Positions 7,962 to 14,839 of a DNA stretch of 64,000 bases are shown here, in pieces. Source of the stretch: an uncultured Eubacteriales bacterium (GTDB lineage Bacteria; Bacillota; Clostridia; Oscillospirales; Acutalibacteraceae); contig CAKUFK010000015.1 of NCBI GenBank assembly GCA_934647945.1, forward strand, positions 14,954-78,953, written 5' to 3'. Position 1 is the stretch's first letter, and every line of letters begins with the position of its first letter. Made by a program: the position numbers and the translations under genes. The notes below the pieces were generated by a model. That model searched no databases, was not told the DNA's origin, and worked only from the letters and a program-made list of their open reading frames with translations.

Positions 7962-7993
7962 AAAAAGCGGGGAGCCGGATGGCCCCCGCTTTC
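7962..7993 (-). terminator. Rho-independent terminator
   Basis: GC-rich stem-loop with one bulge (GAAAGCGGGGGCC and GGCTCCCCGCTTT on the minus strand) ending in a T-run. It ends the G5/3D protein gene. Confidence 0.75.
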
Positions 7994-8026
7994 ATGTTGC
8001 GCACCCGCGTGCCGGGCGGGCAGCGC

Positions 8027-9085
8027 TTACTCCAGTACATAGATCACGATGTCCCGCCGTCCGAAGATACGGCACTCCTCCACCGTGTCCATAAACAGGT
8101 CGGCGATGATGATCCCCTTCCTCACCGAACCGCCGGTATCGCACGCGATTCCGTACCCGTAGACGTACTTGCCGTCCGCAGACACGATGAAGAGCTCGGA
8201 GCCGTAAGGGATAATCCTGGGATCGACCGCGACGTTGCCTACCTGAGGCTTCCGTCCGGTTGAAGTGGTCTGCCCTTCGGGCGTGTTGTACCAGGTATAG
8301 GCGGCGGCGGAGCCGGTCAGAACCTGCTTATAGTGGACAGGGATCCCGTCCCCGTCCAGTTCCACACTGTCGGGCAGAGGTGACATCGGCATATTGCCGC
8401 CGACGCCTACCAGCTTGATCTGATCGACGGGCTCCGTGGTCACGCTTTCCGAAACCAGGATGGTCTCGGCCACCTTGCCGTCCACCAGGCAGTCGCGATA
8501 AACCAGCGTTTTCTCTCCCTTGCATCCGGACTGGATGATCTTGGACTGGCCGCGGTCCAGGGAATTGGAATACTTGATGGTGGTTTTATAATCGACCGGC
8601 TCGGTTTTCGTATACTCGTTGTATTTGACGCGCTCCACCAGCAGGCTGGTGCCGGGGGCCACGGCATCTTCCAAACCGGCATTGACTTTGTCGAAGGCGC
8701 CGAGCCGCACACCGGCCAGCTGGAGGGCATCCCCCACCGTTCCCGAGGTCATTTGCAGGATGGCCGTCATACCATCCACCGTCACACTCACCGGGAACGC
8801 ACGGCTGATTTCGATCAAACCCTCATCCAAGCTCACATTCATGACGTCATGCCCACCCAAGGCCACGCCGGCATCCTCCAGAACCGCGACGGGGGTGCGG
8901 CTGAGCGTCATGACCACCCGGCTGGTGTCCCCGTCTACGACAGTGACCGCCCGCATATGAACCGTGACATACGTCACCATCATCGCACAGGCGGCAGCCA
9001 AAGCCGAAACCGCTGTCAAACGGCTGCGCAGGATCCGCAGGGCCAAACGGCCTGCGCGGCGCAGCACGTCGATGCTTTTTTGCAT
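8027..9085 (-). CDS. Ubiquitin-like (DUF348) / G5 / 3D-domain cell-wall protein (YabE type)
   Basis: A 352-residue exported protein of the YabE / resuscitation-promoting-factor-like class, thought to act on peptidoglycan. Order: one N-terminal hydrophobic helix (about 20-45, TAVSALAAACAMMVTYVTV), two DUF348 repeats (VVDGDTSRVVMTLSRTP, then VSVTVDGMTAILQM), a G5 domain (about 150-230, EPVDYKTTIKYSN to TTEPVDQIKLVG), and a C-terminal 3D domain with its Asp motif: VAVDPRIIPYGSELFI, GIACDTGG and DLFM. The 3D domain is the presumed glycan-cleaving unit. ATG 9085 has AAAGGG about 12 bases upstream; TTG 9097 is an alternative. A consensus promoter is at 9175-9203. Confidence 0.9.
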   Translation of the reverse strand: MQKSIDVLRRAGRLALRILRSRLTAVSALAAACAMMVTYVTVHMRAVTVVDGDTSRVVMTLSRTPVAVLEDAGVALGGHDVMNVSLDEGLIEISRAFPVSVTVDGMTAILQMTSGTVGDALQLAGVRLGAFDKVNAGLEDAVAPGTSLLVERVKYNEYTKTEPVDYKTTIKYSNSLDRGQSKIIQSGCKGEKTLVYRDCLVDGKVAETILVSESVTTEPVDQIKLVGVGGNMPMSPLPDSVELDGDGIPVHYKQVLTGSAAAYTWYNTPEGQTTSTGRKPQVGNVAVDPRIIPYGSELFIVSADGKYVYGYGIACDTGGSVRKGIIIADLFMDTVEECRIFGRRDIVIYVLE

Positions 9086-9174
9086 GGATCTAACCAACCC
9101 TTTCCGGTTTTCTTTCGGCCGCCATCCGGGGACGGCAGCGCTTCGGATTCATCCGGATTCTGGTACCGCCTTGT

Positions 9175-9203
9175 ATTATACGCATGCCAAATCGCCTTGT
9201 CAA
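9175..9203 (-). promoter_or_regulatory. Full-consensus sigma-A promoter of the G5/3D gene
   Basis: Reading leftward: TTGACA (9198-9203), exactly 17 bases, TATAAT (9175-9180). Both hexamers match consensus perfectly, so basal expression should be strong. Confidence 0.9.
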
Positions 9204-9263
9204 ACGGCGTTTTCAGGCTCATATTTGTACAATATGCACAGGCATATGCCGGCTTTCCGCGTA

Positions 9264-9336
9264 AAAATTCCCAATTGGGTGCCCCGTTTTGGGACAGGCA
9301 GGACCTGTCCCCGTCCGGCTCTGGTTTGGGAATTTT
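9264..9336. repeat. Nested inverted repeats, possible structured RNA or DNA element
   Basis: Outer 11-base arms AAAATTCCCAA (9264-9274) and TTGGGAATTTT (9326-9336) enclose an inner perfect stem GGGACAGG / CCTGTCCC (9291-9298, 9304-9311). It lies upstream of the promoter at 9175-9203, so it is not part of that transcript. Confidence 0.55.
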
Positions 9337-9776
9337 CAACGAAACTGTCACCGTTTTCCGGAACTCCTGCTTTAGTTTGGTACAATTCGCCCCGGTTTAT
9401 TCCAATTCCTTACAATTTTGTCAATTCAAAATCACTTTGCATGTTTTTGCGGGAATTTTGTGCAAGCAGACAAAAGTTACAGGATTGTAACCCCCATTTC
9501 AGGCCCAAAAAGAGCCTTAAGCCCCCTAAAAATATGCCCATTCGTGGAAATCGGCATGAATATTTATAGAATTTATATAATATAATCTCATTTCTGGGTT
9601 TATTTCCAATTCCGCGGGCACGCATGTCCCACCTAAAAGGACGGTGTCCCCTATACATCTGGGGCTAAAAAGAAGGGAGTCCGCACCAAAAACGGCCTGT
9701 CCTGTTGCGCGGATAGCGGCATATCGGTACAAAAACAGCGGCAAGATCCTGCGGGAGCTTGACCTGTTCGGTATAG

Positions 9777-9823
9777 CAGAAACCTGCCGCAAAAGCCATT
9801 TCAGCTTTTCCGGCAGGTTTCTG
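9777..9823. repeat. 47-base near-perfect hairpin
   Basis: CAGAAACCTGCCG and CGGCAGGTTTCTG form a 13-base perfect stem, continued inward by AAAAGC / GCTTTT around a seven-base loop. There is no clean T-run on either side, so it is not a typical terminator; it could be a processing or attenuation structure downstream of the surface operon. Confidence 0.6.
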
Positions 9824-9999
9824 TTCCGGGAAGAGACGGTAAAAATCGATATTTTCCTGCGCCAGAGACACCGCCCGAAGGGGGAATTTTGATAGCGCAG
9901 CGGAGGCGGCGTGAGGGCACCTGCAACCGAACCACCGCAGCAAGCGTACTTTTAATTGAGAGCATCCAAAACGCATGCCGCTTACCGGAACTTGCTTTT

Positions 10000-10491
10000 T
10001 CAGCAAGTATACCTGCCGCCGTCCGTTGTTATATCCGCCTCGCCCGAATAGCGTCCCCACACAGCGGTGAAGGTATATACGGCCGTTGTATCAGGGATCA
10101 GGGTGAATTGTAGTGTTTCATCGGGCAGCAGCTGAGCGGTGTAGGAGGGACTGCCGCCGCCCTCAACAATACAATAGCCTCCGAATTCGTCGGCGGTGCC
10201 TGTGGCGGTCAGCGTGACCCTGTAGGATTGTCCGGCCTGCAGCGCCTGACCGGAGGCAACCATCGTACCAGATTCATCGGTGACAACCGCCGCTATCTCA
10301 TAGTTTGCCGCCGTGATGGTTTGCGGCTGGGTGTGGACGCTGGCAGAGAACCACGCCCATGTCGTCCCGGCCAAACAGACCATACACAGCAGGCTCCCCA
10401 CAATAGAGGGCATGAGCAGACGCAGGATGTTGTCGTCGGTGGGTTTGGTGTGCTTCGGTGTATAAAAGATAGACTTTAACCATTGCTTCAA
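10000..10491 (-). CDS. Exported protein with SipW-type signal peptide, last gene of matrix operon
   Basis: A 163-residue secreted protein. After a short basic N-terminus comes the hydrophobic segment LLMPSIVGSLLCMVCLAGTTWAWFSAS (about residues 26-52); the -T-AWF-S- end is the pattern recognised by SipW-type signal peptidases. The mature part is about 110 residues, rich in Thr, Ala and aromatic residues, probably an all-beta domain, with no family I recognise. The start TTG 10491 is chosen because AAAGGAGGG stands nine bases before it; earlier starts have none. It is separated from the TasA-like gene upstream by a large hairpin (10530-10573), so it may be expressed at a different level. Confidence 0.75.
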   Translation of the reverse strand: MKQWLKSIFYTPKHTKPTDDNILRLLMPSIVGSLLCMVCLAGTTWAWFSASVHTQPQTITAANYEIAAVVTDESGTMVASGQALQAGQSYRVTLTATGTADEFGGYCIVEGGGSPSYTAQLLPDETLQFTLIPDTTAVYTFTAVWGRYSGEADITTDGGRYTC

Positions 10492-10529
10492 GGCGGCAAG
10501 CCCTCCTTTCGGGTTTCCAAATGGATGAC

Positions 10530-10573
10530 GGCAATCAAAAGGCATAAACGATGGCTTATGCCTTTTGATTGCC
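10530..10573 (-). repeat. 18-base-pair perfect hairpin between operon genes
   Basis: GGCAATCAAAAGGCATAA and its exact complement flank an eight-base loop between the genes at 10609 and 10491. No T-run follows on either strand, so it is more likely an mRNA-stabilising or processing hairpin that sets the ratio of the two products than a full terminator. Confidence 0.7.
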
Positions 10574-10608
10574 TCTCCTTCCGAAGAAAGAGAAGCGCAG
10601 AGGCTAAT

Positions 10609-12006
10609 TTAACCGGCAAAAGGGTTGATATAATCCTCGCTATTAAATGTGTTGTTTTCCCATGTGACATGAAGGGGGGTTCCCTCGAACATACCTCTGG
10701 AAGGATGTTCGCCGCAGTCTTCCAGCACATTGTTGGTAAAGGTGAAGGAATCACAGCCGCCGGACATCTTCAGCAGCCCTTCTTTTCGGCCGACAAAACG
10801 GCATCCATCGATCAAAATCGAATCAACTTTTCCCTGAAGCGTCGCAACCCAGGACATACCGTCGGAAGCGTCATTGGTAAACAGGCAGTCCTTCAGTGTC
10901 AGGCTCTTGATACCGCCGAATTCATCATAAACCGGGCGGCCTACACCGGAAAAGGTGCAGCCTTCAAACGTTATATCCGTATTGCGGTTTTTGCCGCTAA
11001 GACCGTCCGTTACTTTTTGACCCTTACCAGTTATGCTGCAATTCTTAAAGGTTACAGCTCCAATCGTTTTATCCGGAGTCAGCTTGATCGTCACATCGTT
11101 GTCATCGGTTCTGTCAAACGAGAAACCGTCAAAGGTGACGTTGTCGATGTTATCTTGATCGAGCACGATTTTATCTGCATTGGCGCCCATGGAAACGATG
11201 GTAACGTCCTTCAGGCCCTCGGGGATTTCAATCACACCCGTAAAGGCGGAACCGACCAAGACCGTGTCTCCGGGCTTCGCATCCGCCAGCATCGTCTGCA
11301 GCCCTTCTACATCGGCGGCCACCGGATATTCCGCATCCGCGTCATACACCCCGTTGAAGCTGTCTTCTTCGCCGGTAGCCTGAGTTGCAACGAGGGTAAT
11401 GGCGATACCGTCAATCGAGAGGCCCCGATACTCATTGCCGGCTTCTTCCTTCATATGGCCGGAAATAACGATCGGGCCGACTGTTTGGCCGGGCTCAAGG
11501 GCATACTCATCAAAGTGCTTGGTACCATAAAACAGGGTATCGACATCAAATCCTTTAAAAAGATCGAATTCCCCTTCCGTTTTGATCGAAACGGCGCCGG
11601 TATTGAACTTGAACCAGCCAGCGTCAGCCATAGCGGTAAAATCGATAGCCTCAAGTAATTTGGCGTCGCCCTGAATACCGGATACCGAAAACTTGAATTT
11701 CAAATTGAGGTTGCCGTTGTTTTTGATATAGAATGACTCCATATTGTAGGTGCATCCCGGCTCCCAAAGGATCGCTTCCTGTTCGCGTCCATCATACGCA
11801 ACCCAGCCAAGTGTTTTTCCCTCAAGGGAATTGCCGCTTTCATCCACAAGATCGATAGCCAAATTGCCCGCCACGATCTTGTTCACGCCGGTACTGGCCG
11901 AATCGGTGAACCACGCGAATGTGCTGCCGACGAGCATCGCAAAGCACAGCACGACGGATAGAACGCTGGCAAGCAAGGCTCTTTTGGTGTTTTTGCTGTT
12001 TGTCAT
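10609..12006 (-). CDS. TasA-like exported protein with C-terminal beta-helix region
   Basis: A 465-residue secreted protein with a SipW-type signal sequence: LLASVLSVVLCFAMLVGSTFAWFTDSASTGVNKIVAGNL at about residues 10-48, where the -STFAWFTD- end and following G-N-L-I-L motif are typical of TasA/camelysin proteins. The next 180 residues resemble a TasA-like matrix domain (GCTYNMESFYIKNNGNLNLKFKF). From about residue 235 on, short repeats such as KDVTIVSMGANADKIVLD, NVTFDGFSFDR and TFTNNVLEDCG indicate a right-handed beta-helix. It likely forms extracellular fibres processed by the signal peptidase at 12068. The second ATG (12006) sits nine bases after GGAGG; ATG 12012 is too close to the site. 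Confidence 0.85.
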   Translation of the reverse strand: MTNSKNTKRALLASVLSVVLCFAMLVGSTFAWFTDSASTGVNKIVAGNLAIDLVDESGNSLEGKTLGWVAYDGREQEAILWEPGCTYNMESFYIKNNGNLNLKFKFSVSGIQGDAKLLEAIDFTAMADAGWFKFNTGAVSIKTEGEFDLFKGFDVDTLFYGTKHFDEYALEPGQTVGPIVISGHMKEEAGNEYRGLSIDGIAITLVATQATGEEDSFNGVYDADAEYPVAADVEGLQTMLADAKPGDTVLVGSAFTGVIEIPEGLKDVTIVSMGANADKIVLDQDNIDNVTFDGFSFDRTDDNDVTIKLTPDKTIGAVTFKNCSITGKGQKVTDGLSGKNRNTDITFEGCTFSGVGRPVYDEFGGIKSLTLKDCLFTNDASDGMSWVATLQGKVDSILIDGCRFVGRKEGLLKMSGGCDSFTFTNNVLEDCGEHPSRGMFEGTPLHVTWENNTFNSEDYINPFAG

Positions 12007-12067
12007 TGTCATATTCCTCCTTTTTCAAATTTTTCAATGACAATATGTAATCACGCACACCGCGTGT

Positions 12068-12802
12068 TTACACCGCAGGGGGATTTTGCGGATCCGTGGC
12101 GTCCTGCTTACCGGACAGCTCCTTTTTCAACTGCAGAAGCTCGGCCATCATCTTCTGGGATTCGGTCCGTTCGGCTTCCAGCCGCTTCCGTTCTGCCGCC
12201 ATTTCCGCCTGCTGCCTTACCCGTTCTTCTTCCATTTCCGCAAGCTGTTCCCGCTTATACCGTCTGAACAGACGAATGCTGTTGATCCCCTGCATGAGTA
12301 TCAGCAGCAGGAACGGGAGGAAGATACAGACGATATAGCCCGGTGTGGTTTTTAGAAATTGAAAGAATTTGCCCACGCCGGATAGCTTTGTCTGGTATTT
12401 TCCCAGCACGAAGTCGTAGGTGACAACCTCCTCGTCCACATCGCCGGTTGTCGTACCATAGGTGATAAAGCCGGGATTTCCCTCGGCATCCGCTGTCAGC
12501 TCACGAATTTTATGGGTGACGATCTCACCGTAATTTTCACTGTTGGTGGACTGATAGGAGAGGATATCCCCCACTTGCAGGGTGGCGGGATCGACTTCCT
12601 TGACGAGAATCAGGTCGCCTGCGTTGAAATCGGTGGCGGACATGGAATCCGATAACACAATGAACGCTTTATACCCGAACAGGCTCCTGTCCATGCGGTC
12701 AAAGGTATTCACCGAAACAATAGTGAAGCCCATCATGCAGACCGCCAACGCCACGACCAGCCAAAGCAAAATGGCTTTTATGATGTGCCATGCCTTCTTC
12801 AT
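12068..12802 (-). CDS. sipW: SipW-type (ER-like) signal peptidase I
   Basis: A 244-residue membrane serine protease that cleaves the unusual signal peptides of TasA-like proteins. An N-terminal anchor (about 9-31) is followed by VLSDSMSATDFNAGDLILV (about 49-67) with the nucleophile in SDSMS; the general base is His in GEIVTHKI (about 92-99) instead of the Lys of normal bacterial enzymes, which defines the ER/SipW class. A second transmembrane helix follows at about 152-172 and then a long charged coiled coil (KREQLAEMEEERVRQQAEM and on) to the C-terminus, longer than in Bacillus SipW. It lies between its presumed substrates in one operon. Confidence 0.93.
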   Translation of the reverse strand: MKKAWHIIKAILLWLVVALAVCMMGFTIVSVNTFDRMDRSLFGYKAFIVLSDSMSATDFNAGDLILVKEVDPATLQVGDILSYQSTNSENYGEIVTHKIRELTADAEGNPGFITYGTTTGDVDEEVVTYDFVLGKYQTKLSGVGKFFQFLKTTPGYIVCIFLPFLLLILMQGINSIRLFRRYKREQLAEMEEERVRQQAEMAAERKRLEAERTESQKMMAELLQLKKELSGKQDATDPQNPPAV

Positions 12803-12822
12803 CTGTTCTGCTCCTTGTTTTC

Positions 12823-13371
12823 TCAGTCAAACTGCCGCCGGGGATTGTTCTTGGTCTGTACCGCGTCGGCGCTTAGATTGAAGGAGAGATACCGTGTCTG
12901 CGCACTGTTTCCAGCTTCTTCAGGATAATGGAAGGTGATTGTCAGCTCCCGGCGCTCGTGCAGTTTCAGCCTATCGTCCGCCGTCACGGCCTTTGTTTCC
13001 GTCAAATCGGCCGCTTTCCCACTGTATAGGACGGTATCGCCGTCACGAATGGAGACGTCCAGCACCTCGGCGAGCCCGCCTTCCACATTCTCGAGGTAAA
13101 GCCGGTAATACACGTCCCATGTGCTTTCGTTCTCAATGAAAAAGCCTTTTTCCACCGTCATGCCCGGCTCGAACAGGAACTCGTGATCTTCAATCACCGG
13201 CTTGCCGCCGTTCAGGTTGATTTTTACCGTCCCGGTTTGGAATCGGTTGTTATCCACTGTCACGATGGAATACACCAGCGCGAAGGTGGTAATGCACAGG
13301 CCGAAAGCAAGAATAACCATTGTCACAACGCTCGCCGTCAGCTTTTTTCTGATCTGCTTCTGCTTATTCAT
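12823..13371 (-). CDS. Small TasA-like exported protein
   Basis: A 182-residue exported protein. The N-terminal hydrophobic helix (LTASVVTMVILAFGLCITTFALVYS, about 11-35) is followed by NNRFQTGTVKINLNGGKPVI, the F-tG-V-I-L motif that opens the mature part of TasA-like proteins, and by EPGMTVEKGFFIENESTWDVYYRLYL, the P-G dipeptide and strand that follow in the family. It lacks the AWF signature at the cleavage site, so it may stay membrane-bound. It overlaps the upstream gene by eight bases and precedes sipW by 20 bases, so it is a certain operon member. Probable role: matrix subunit or adaptor. Confidence 0.82.
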   Translation of the reverse strand: MNKQKQIRKKLTASVVTMVILAFGLCITTFALVYSIVTVDNNRFQTGTVKINLNGGKPVIEDHEFLFEPGMTVEKGFFIENESTWDVYYRLYLENVEGGLAEVLDVSIRDGDTVLYSGKAADLTETKAVTADDRLKLHERRELTITFHYPEEAGNSAQTRYLSFNLSADAVQTKNNPRRQFD

Positions 13372-14206
13372 GCCGCGCCTCCTTCCTGCCCCAAAACGCC
13401 AACAGCAGGAGCAGCGTAAAGGACGAAGCCGCTAGGATGACCCACAGGATCCTGTTCGTCGTGCTGCCGGTCGGCGGGGGCGTCAAGCCGCCCTCATCTT
13501 TGACATACCATGCGAAATCCGCTTTGAGCAGCGCTGCCTGATACCCGTTGCCCGCCGAGGTGTCGAGGGATACGTCGATCCGGTAATAGGCGGTCGTTTC
13601 ATCCGCCGCACTCTCTTTCAGCGGCTCGGAAAGCTCCATGCCGTCAATTTCCGCGAAAGGCGCATCGCACAGCACCCGGCCGGTTTCCATATGCGTGACC
13701 TTGATATGCAACATCTTGCCGAGGTTTTTTGTTTGTTCTGTAATGTCCGTCCGGAAAAAGAGGCCGATATCTGTATCGTGATATGCCTTGACGCAAAAAT
13801 ATGTGGTCTCCACGTCGCCCGGAAACATATTCTGCACTTCAAACCGTCCGCTGCCTTCCGGCTTGCCTTCGTACAGTTCCAGTTTCGGGGCAGCAGGCTT
13901 GTCCGCGGCGGGACGGGAAGATACCGGCGTTCCGCCGGTTTTGTTATCGGACGGCTGCTCCGAACCACGGCCGTCGTTCATTGTGGGGACGGATGATGCG
14001 GTGCCGTCCCCATCCGGAGACGAGGCCGCTTCTTCGCCGATCAGATTGTCCGGCACGGTTGCGGTAGAGTGTGCAGGCGCAAAGAAGGCCAGATAGATAT
14101 AGCGGCCGGCTAAGCCGCCCGCGCTGAGTACCAGCAGGGCAGCCAGGATGATCACGATGATTTTCATCCGCGTTGGCTGTTTCTTTACTTGCTCCTGCTT
14201 ATCCAT
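13364..14206 (-). CDS. Cell-surface protein anchored at both ends, first gene of matrix operon
   Basis: A 280-residue surface protein: N-terminal cytoplasmic basic stretch, transmembrane segment MKIIVIILAALLVLSAGGLAG (about 14-34), a Ser/Pro/Thr-rich linker (about 55-105), an extracellular domain from LELYEGKPEGSGRFEVQNMFPGD on, and a C-terminal membrane helix ILWVILAASSFTLLLLLAFWG followed by RKEARHE. The end resembles a sortase tail but has no LPXTG (TGSTTN instead). The P-G-D after a strand recalls TasA-type domains. ATG 14206 has AAGGAGG about a dozen bases upstream. It is the first gene after the invertible promoter, so it is the first product of the switch. Confidence 0.75.
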   Translation of the reverse strand: MDKQEQVKKQPTRMKIIVIILAALLVLSAGGLAGRYIYLAFFAPAHSTATVPDNLIGEEAASSPDGDGTASSVPTMNDGRGSEQPSDNKTGGTPVSSRPAADKPAAPKLELYEGKPEGSGRFEVQNMFPGDVETTYFCVKAYHDTDIGLFFRTDITEQTKNLGKMLHIKVTHMETGRVLCDAPFAEIDGMELSEPLKESAADETTAYYRIDVSLDTSAGNGYQAALLKADFAWYVKDEGGLTPPPTGSTTNRILWVILAASSFTLLLLLAFWGRKEARHE

Positions 14207-14277
14207 AGTCCAGGCGCTCCTCCTTGTACCATGTTTTTTGGATCCTGCCTTTATGGCTGGCAGTGTTTGCTTCTTTT

Positions 14278-14306
14278 GATATAACCTCAACCAATATCTC
14301 CGTCAA
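14278..14306 (-). promoter_or_regulatory. Weaker fixed promoter in the matrix-operon leader
   Basis: Reading leftward: TTGACG (14301-14306), 17-base spacer, TATATC (14278-14283). It lies outside the invertible segment and could give basal expression; the -10 matches consensus in four of six positions. Confidence 0.4.
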
Positions 14307-14547
14307 AACCGGGTCAAACGGGGGTCCGTCCCCTTTTCGGGTTTCGCCAACGCCGCTTCTGACATCCCTTTGTGATATGGCCTGCCGGCGGCCATGGCAT
14401 CATGCGCGTCCGCTATCCCGGGGATCCTGCCCGCCAGGCGGATGCCGGCGACGGCCGAGATGCCGTTTTTATTTGTCCTGTCTTTTCAAGACCGGCTATC
14501 GGGTAGGCTCCTTTTTTCATTTTCCCTGTCTCCCACCCCATAGAACA

Positions 14548-14568
14548 TCACATAATGCGGATTATGTG
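14548..14568 (+). repeat. Left inverted repeat of the invertible segment (IRL)
   Basis: A 21-base sequence exactly complementary to 14819-14839. Each copy is itself a dyad: CACATAAT, asymmetric centre GCGG, ATTATGTG. This is the form of a tyrosine-recombinase crossover site: two binding arms around a directional core. Confidence 0.88.
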
Positions 14569-14730
14569 ACTGAAAAGAAAAGCAGATTCTTCGATAATCG
14601 GCCCCTGCCCCCTCACACACTTCCGTTCGAAATAAAAAGGGCATAGGAAAACAAGCTGGAAGAACGAAAAAATCCGCCGGCTTGGTTTCTTATACCCGGA
14701 TGGAGTTTTACCTAAAATTTGGATAGCCTC

Positions 14731-14759
14731 TTGAAAAAGGGAAGCCCCTATGATATAAT
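14731..14759 (+). promoter_or_regulatory. Sigma-A promoter inside the invertible segment
   Basis: TTGAAA (14731-14736), 17-base spacer, TATAAT (14754-14759). In the present orientation transcription would run rightward through IRR and antisense to the recombinase gene. Confidence 0.82.
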
Positions 14760-14818
14760 AGAAATATATTAATCTGTAAAAATCCATTTATGTAACAGAC
14801 ATGCTGGTCCATAATATC

Positions 14819-14839
14819 CACATAATCCGCATTATGTGA
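14819..14839 (-). repeat. Right inverted repeat of the invertible segment (IRR)
   Basis: Exact reverse complement of IRL (14548-14568). The stop codon of the recombinase gene (14832-14834) lies inside it; since the repeats are identical, inversion leaves that gene intact. Confidence 0.88.

Larger units (their letters stand above)
9204..9999. other. 796-base gene-free stretch with two large stem-loops
   Basis: No frame here has a ribosome site together with protein-like composition; frames of up to 131 codons overlap palindromes and look accidental. It contains AT-rich DNA (9400-9600) and two stem-loop regions described separately at 9264-9336 and 9777-9823. I see no match to a riboswitch I know, including the c-di-AMP class that often precedes YabE-type genes. 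Confidence 0.6.
14548..14839. mobile_element. Invertible promoter segment (phase-variation switch)
   Basis: About 250 bases between 21-base inverted repeats, containing one strong promoter (14731-14759) that now points rightward, away from the surface operon on its left. A tyrosine recombinase gene ends inside the right repeat. Recombination between the repeats would flip the promoter to read leftward into 14206-10000. I find no good leftward promoter inside the segment as sequenced, so this copy appears to be in the OFF state. After inversion the leader would be roughly 415 bases. Confidence 0.82.

Noticed and set aside
9100..9500. Possible c-di-AMP (ydaO-type) riboswitch ahead of the YabE-type gene
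   Set aside because: Such switches often precede this gene class, but none of the conserved blocks is visible and the consensus promoter lies only about 90 bases before the start codon, too close for that element.
9665..10060. 131-codon frame on the minus strand
   Set aside because: It runs through a long palindrome, overlaps the end of the exported-protein gene, and has no ribosome site or recognisable domain.
14224..14646. 140-codon frame on the + strand across the left inverted repeat
   Set aside because: No ribosome site, irregular composition, and it is antisense to the operon leader and would be broken by inversion.
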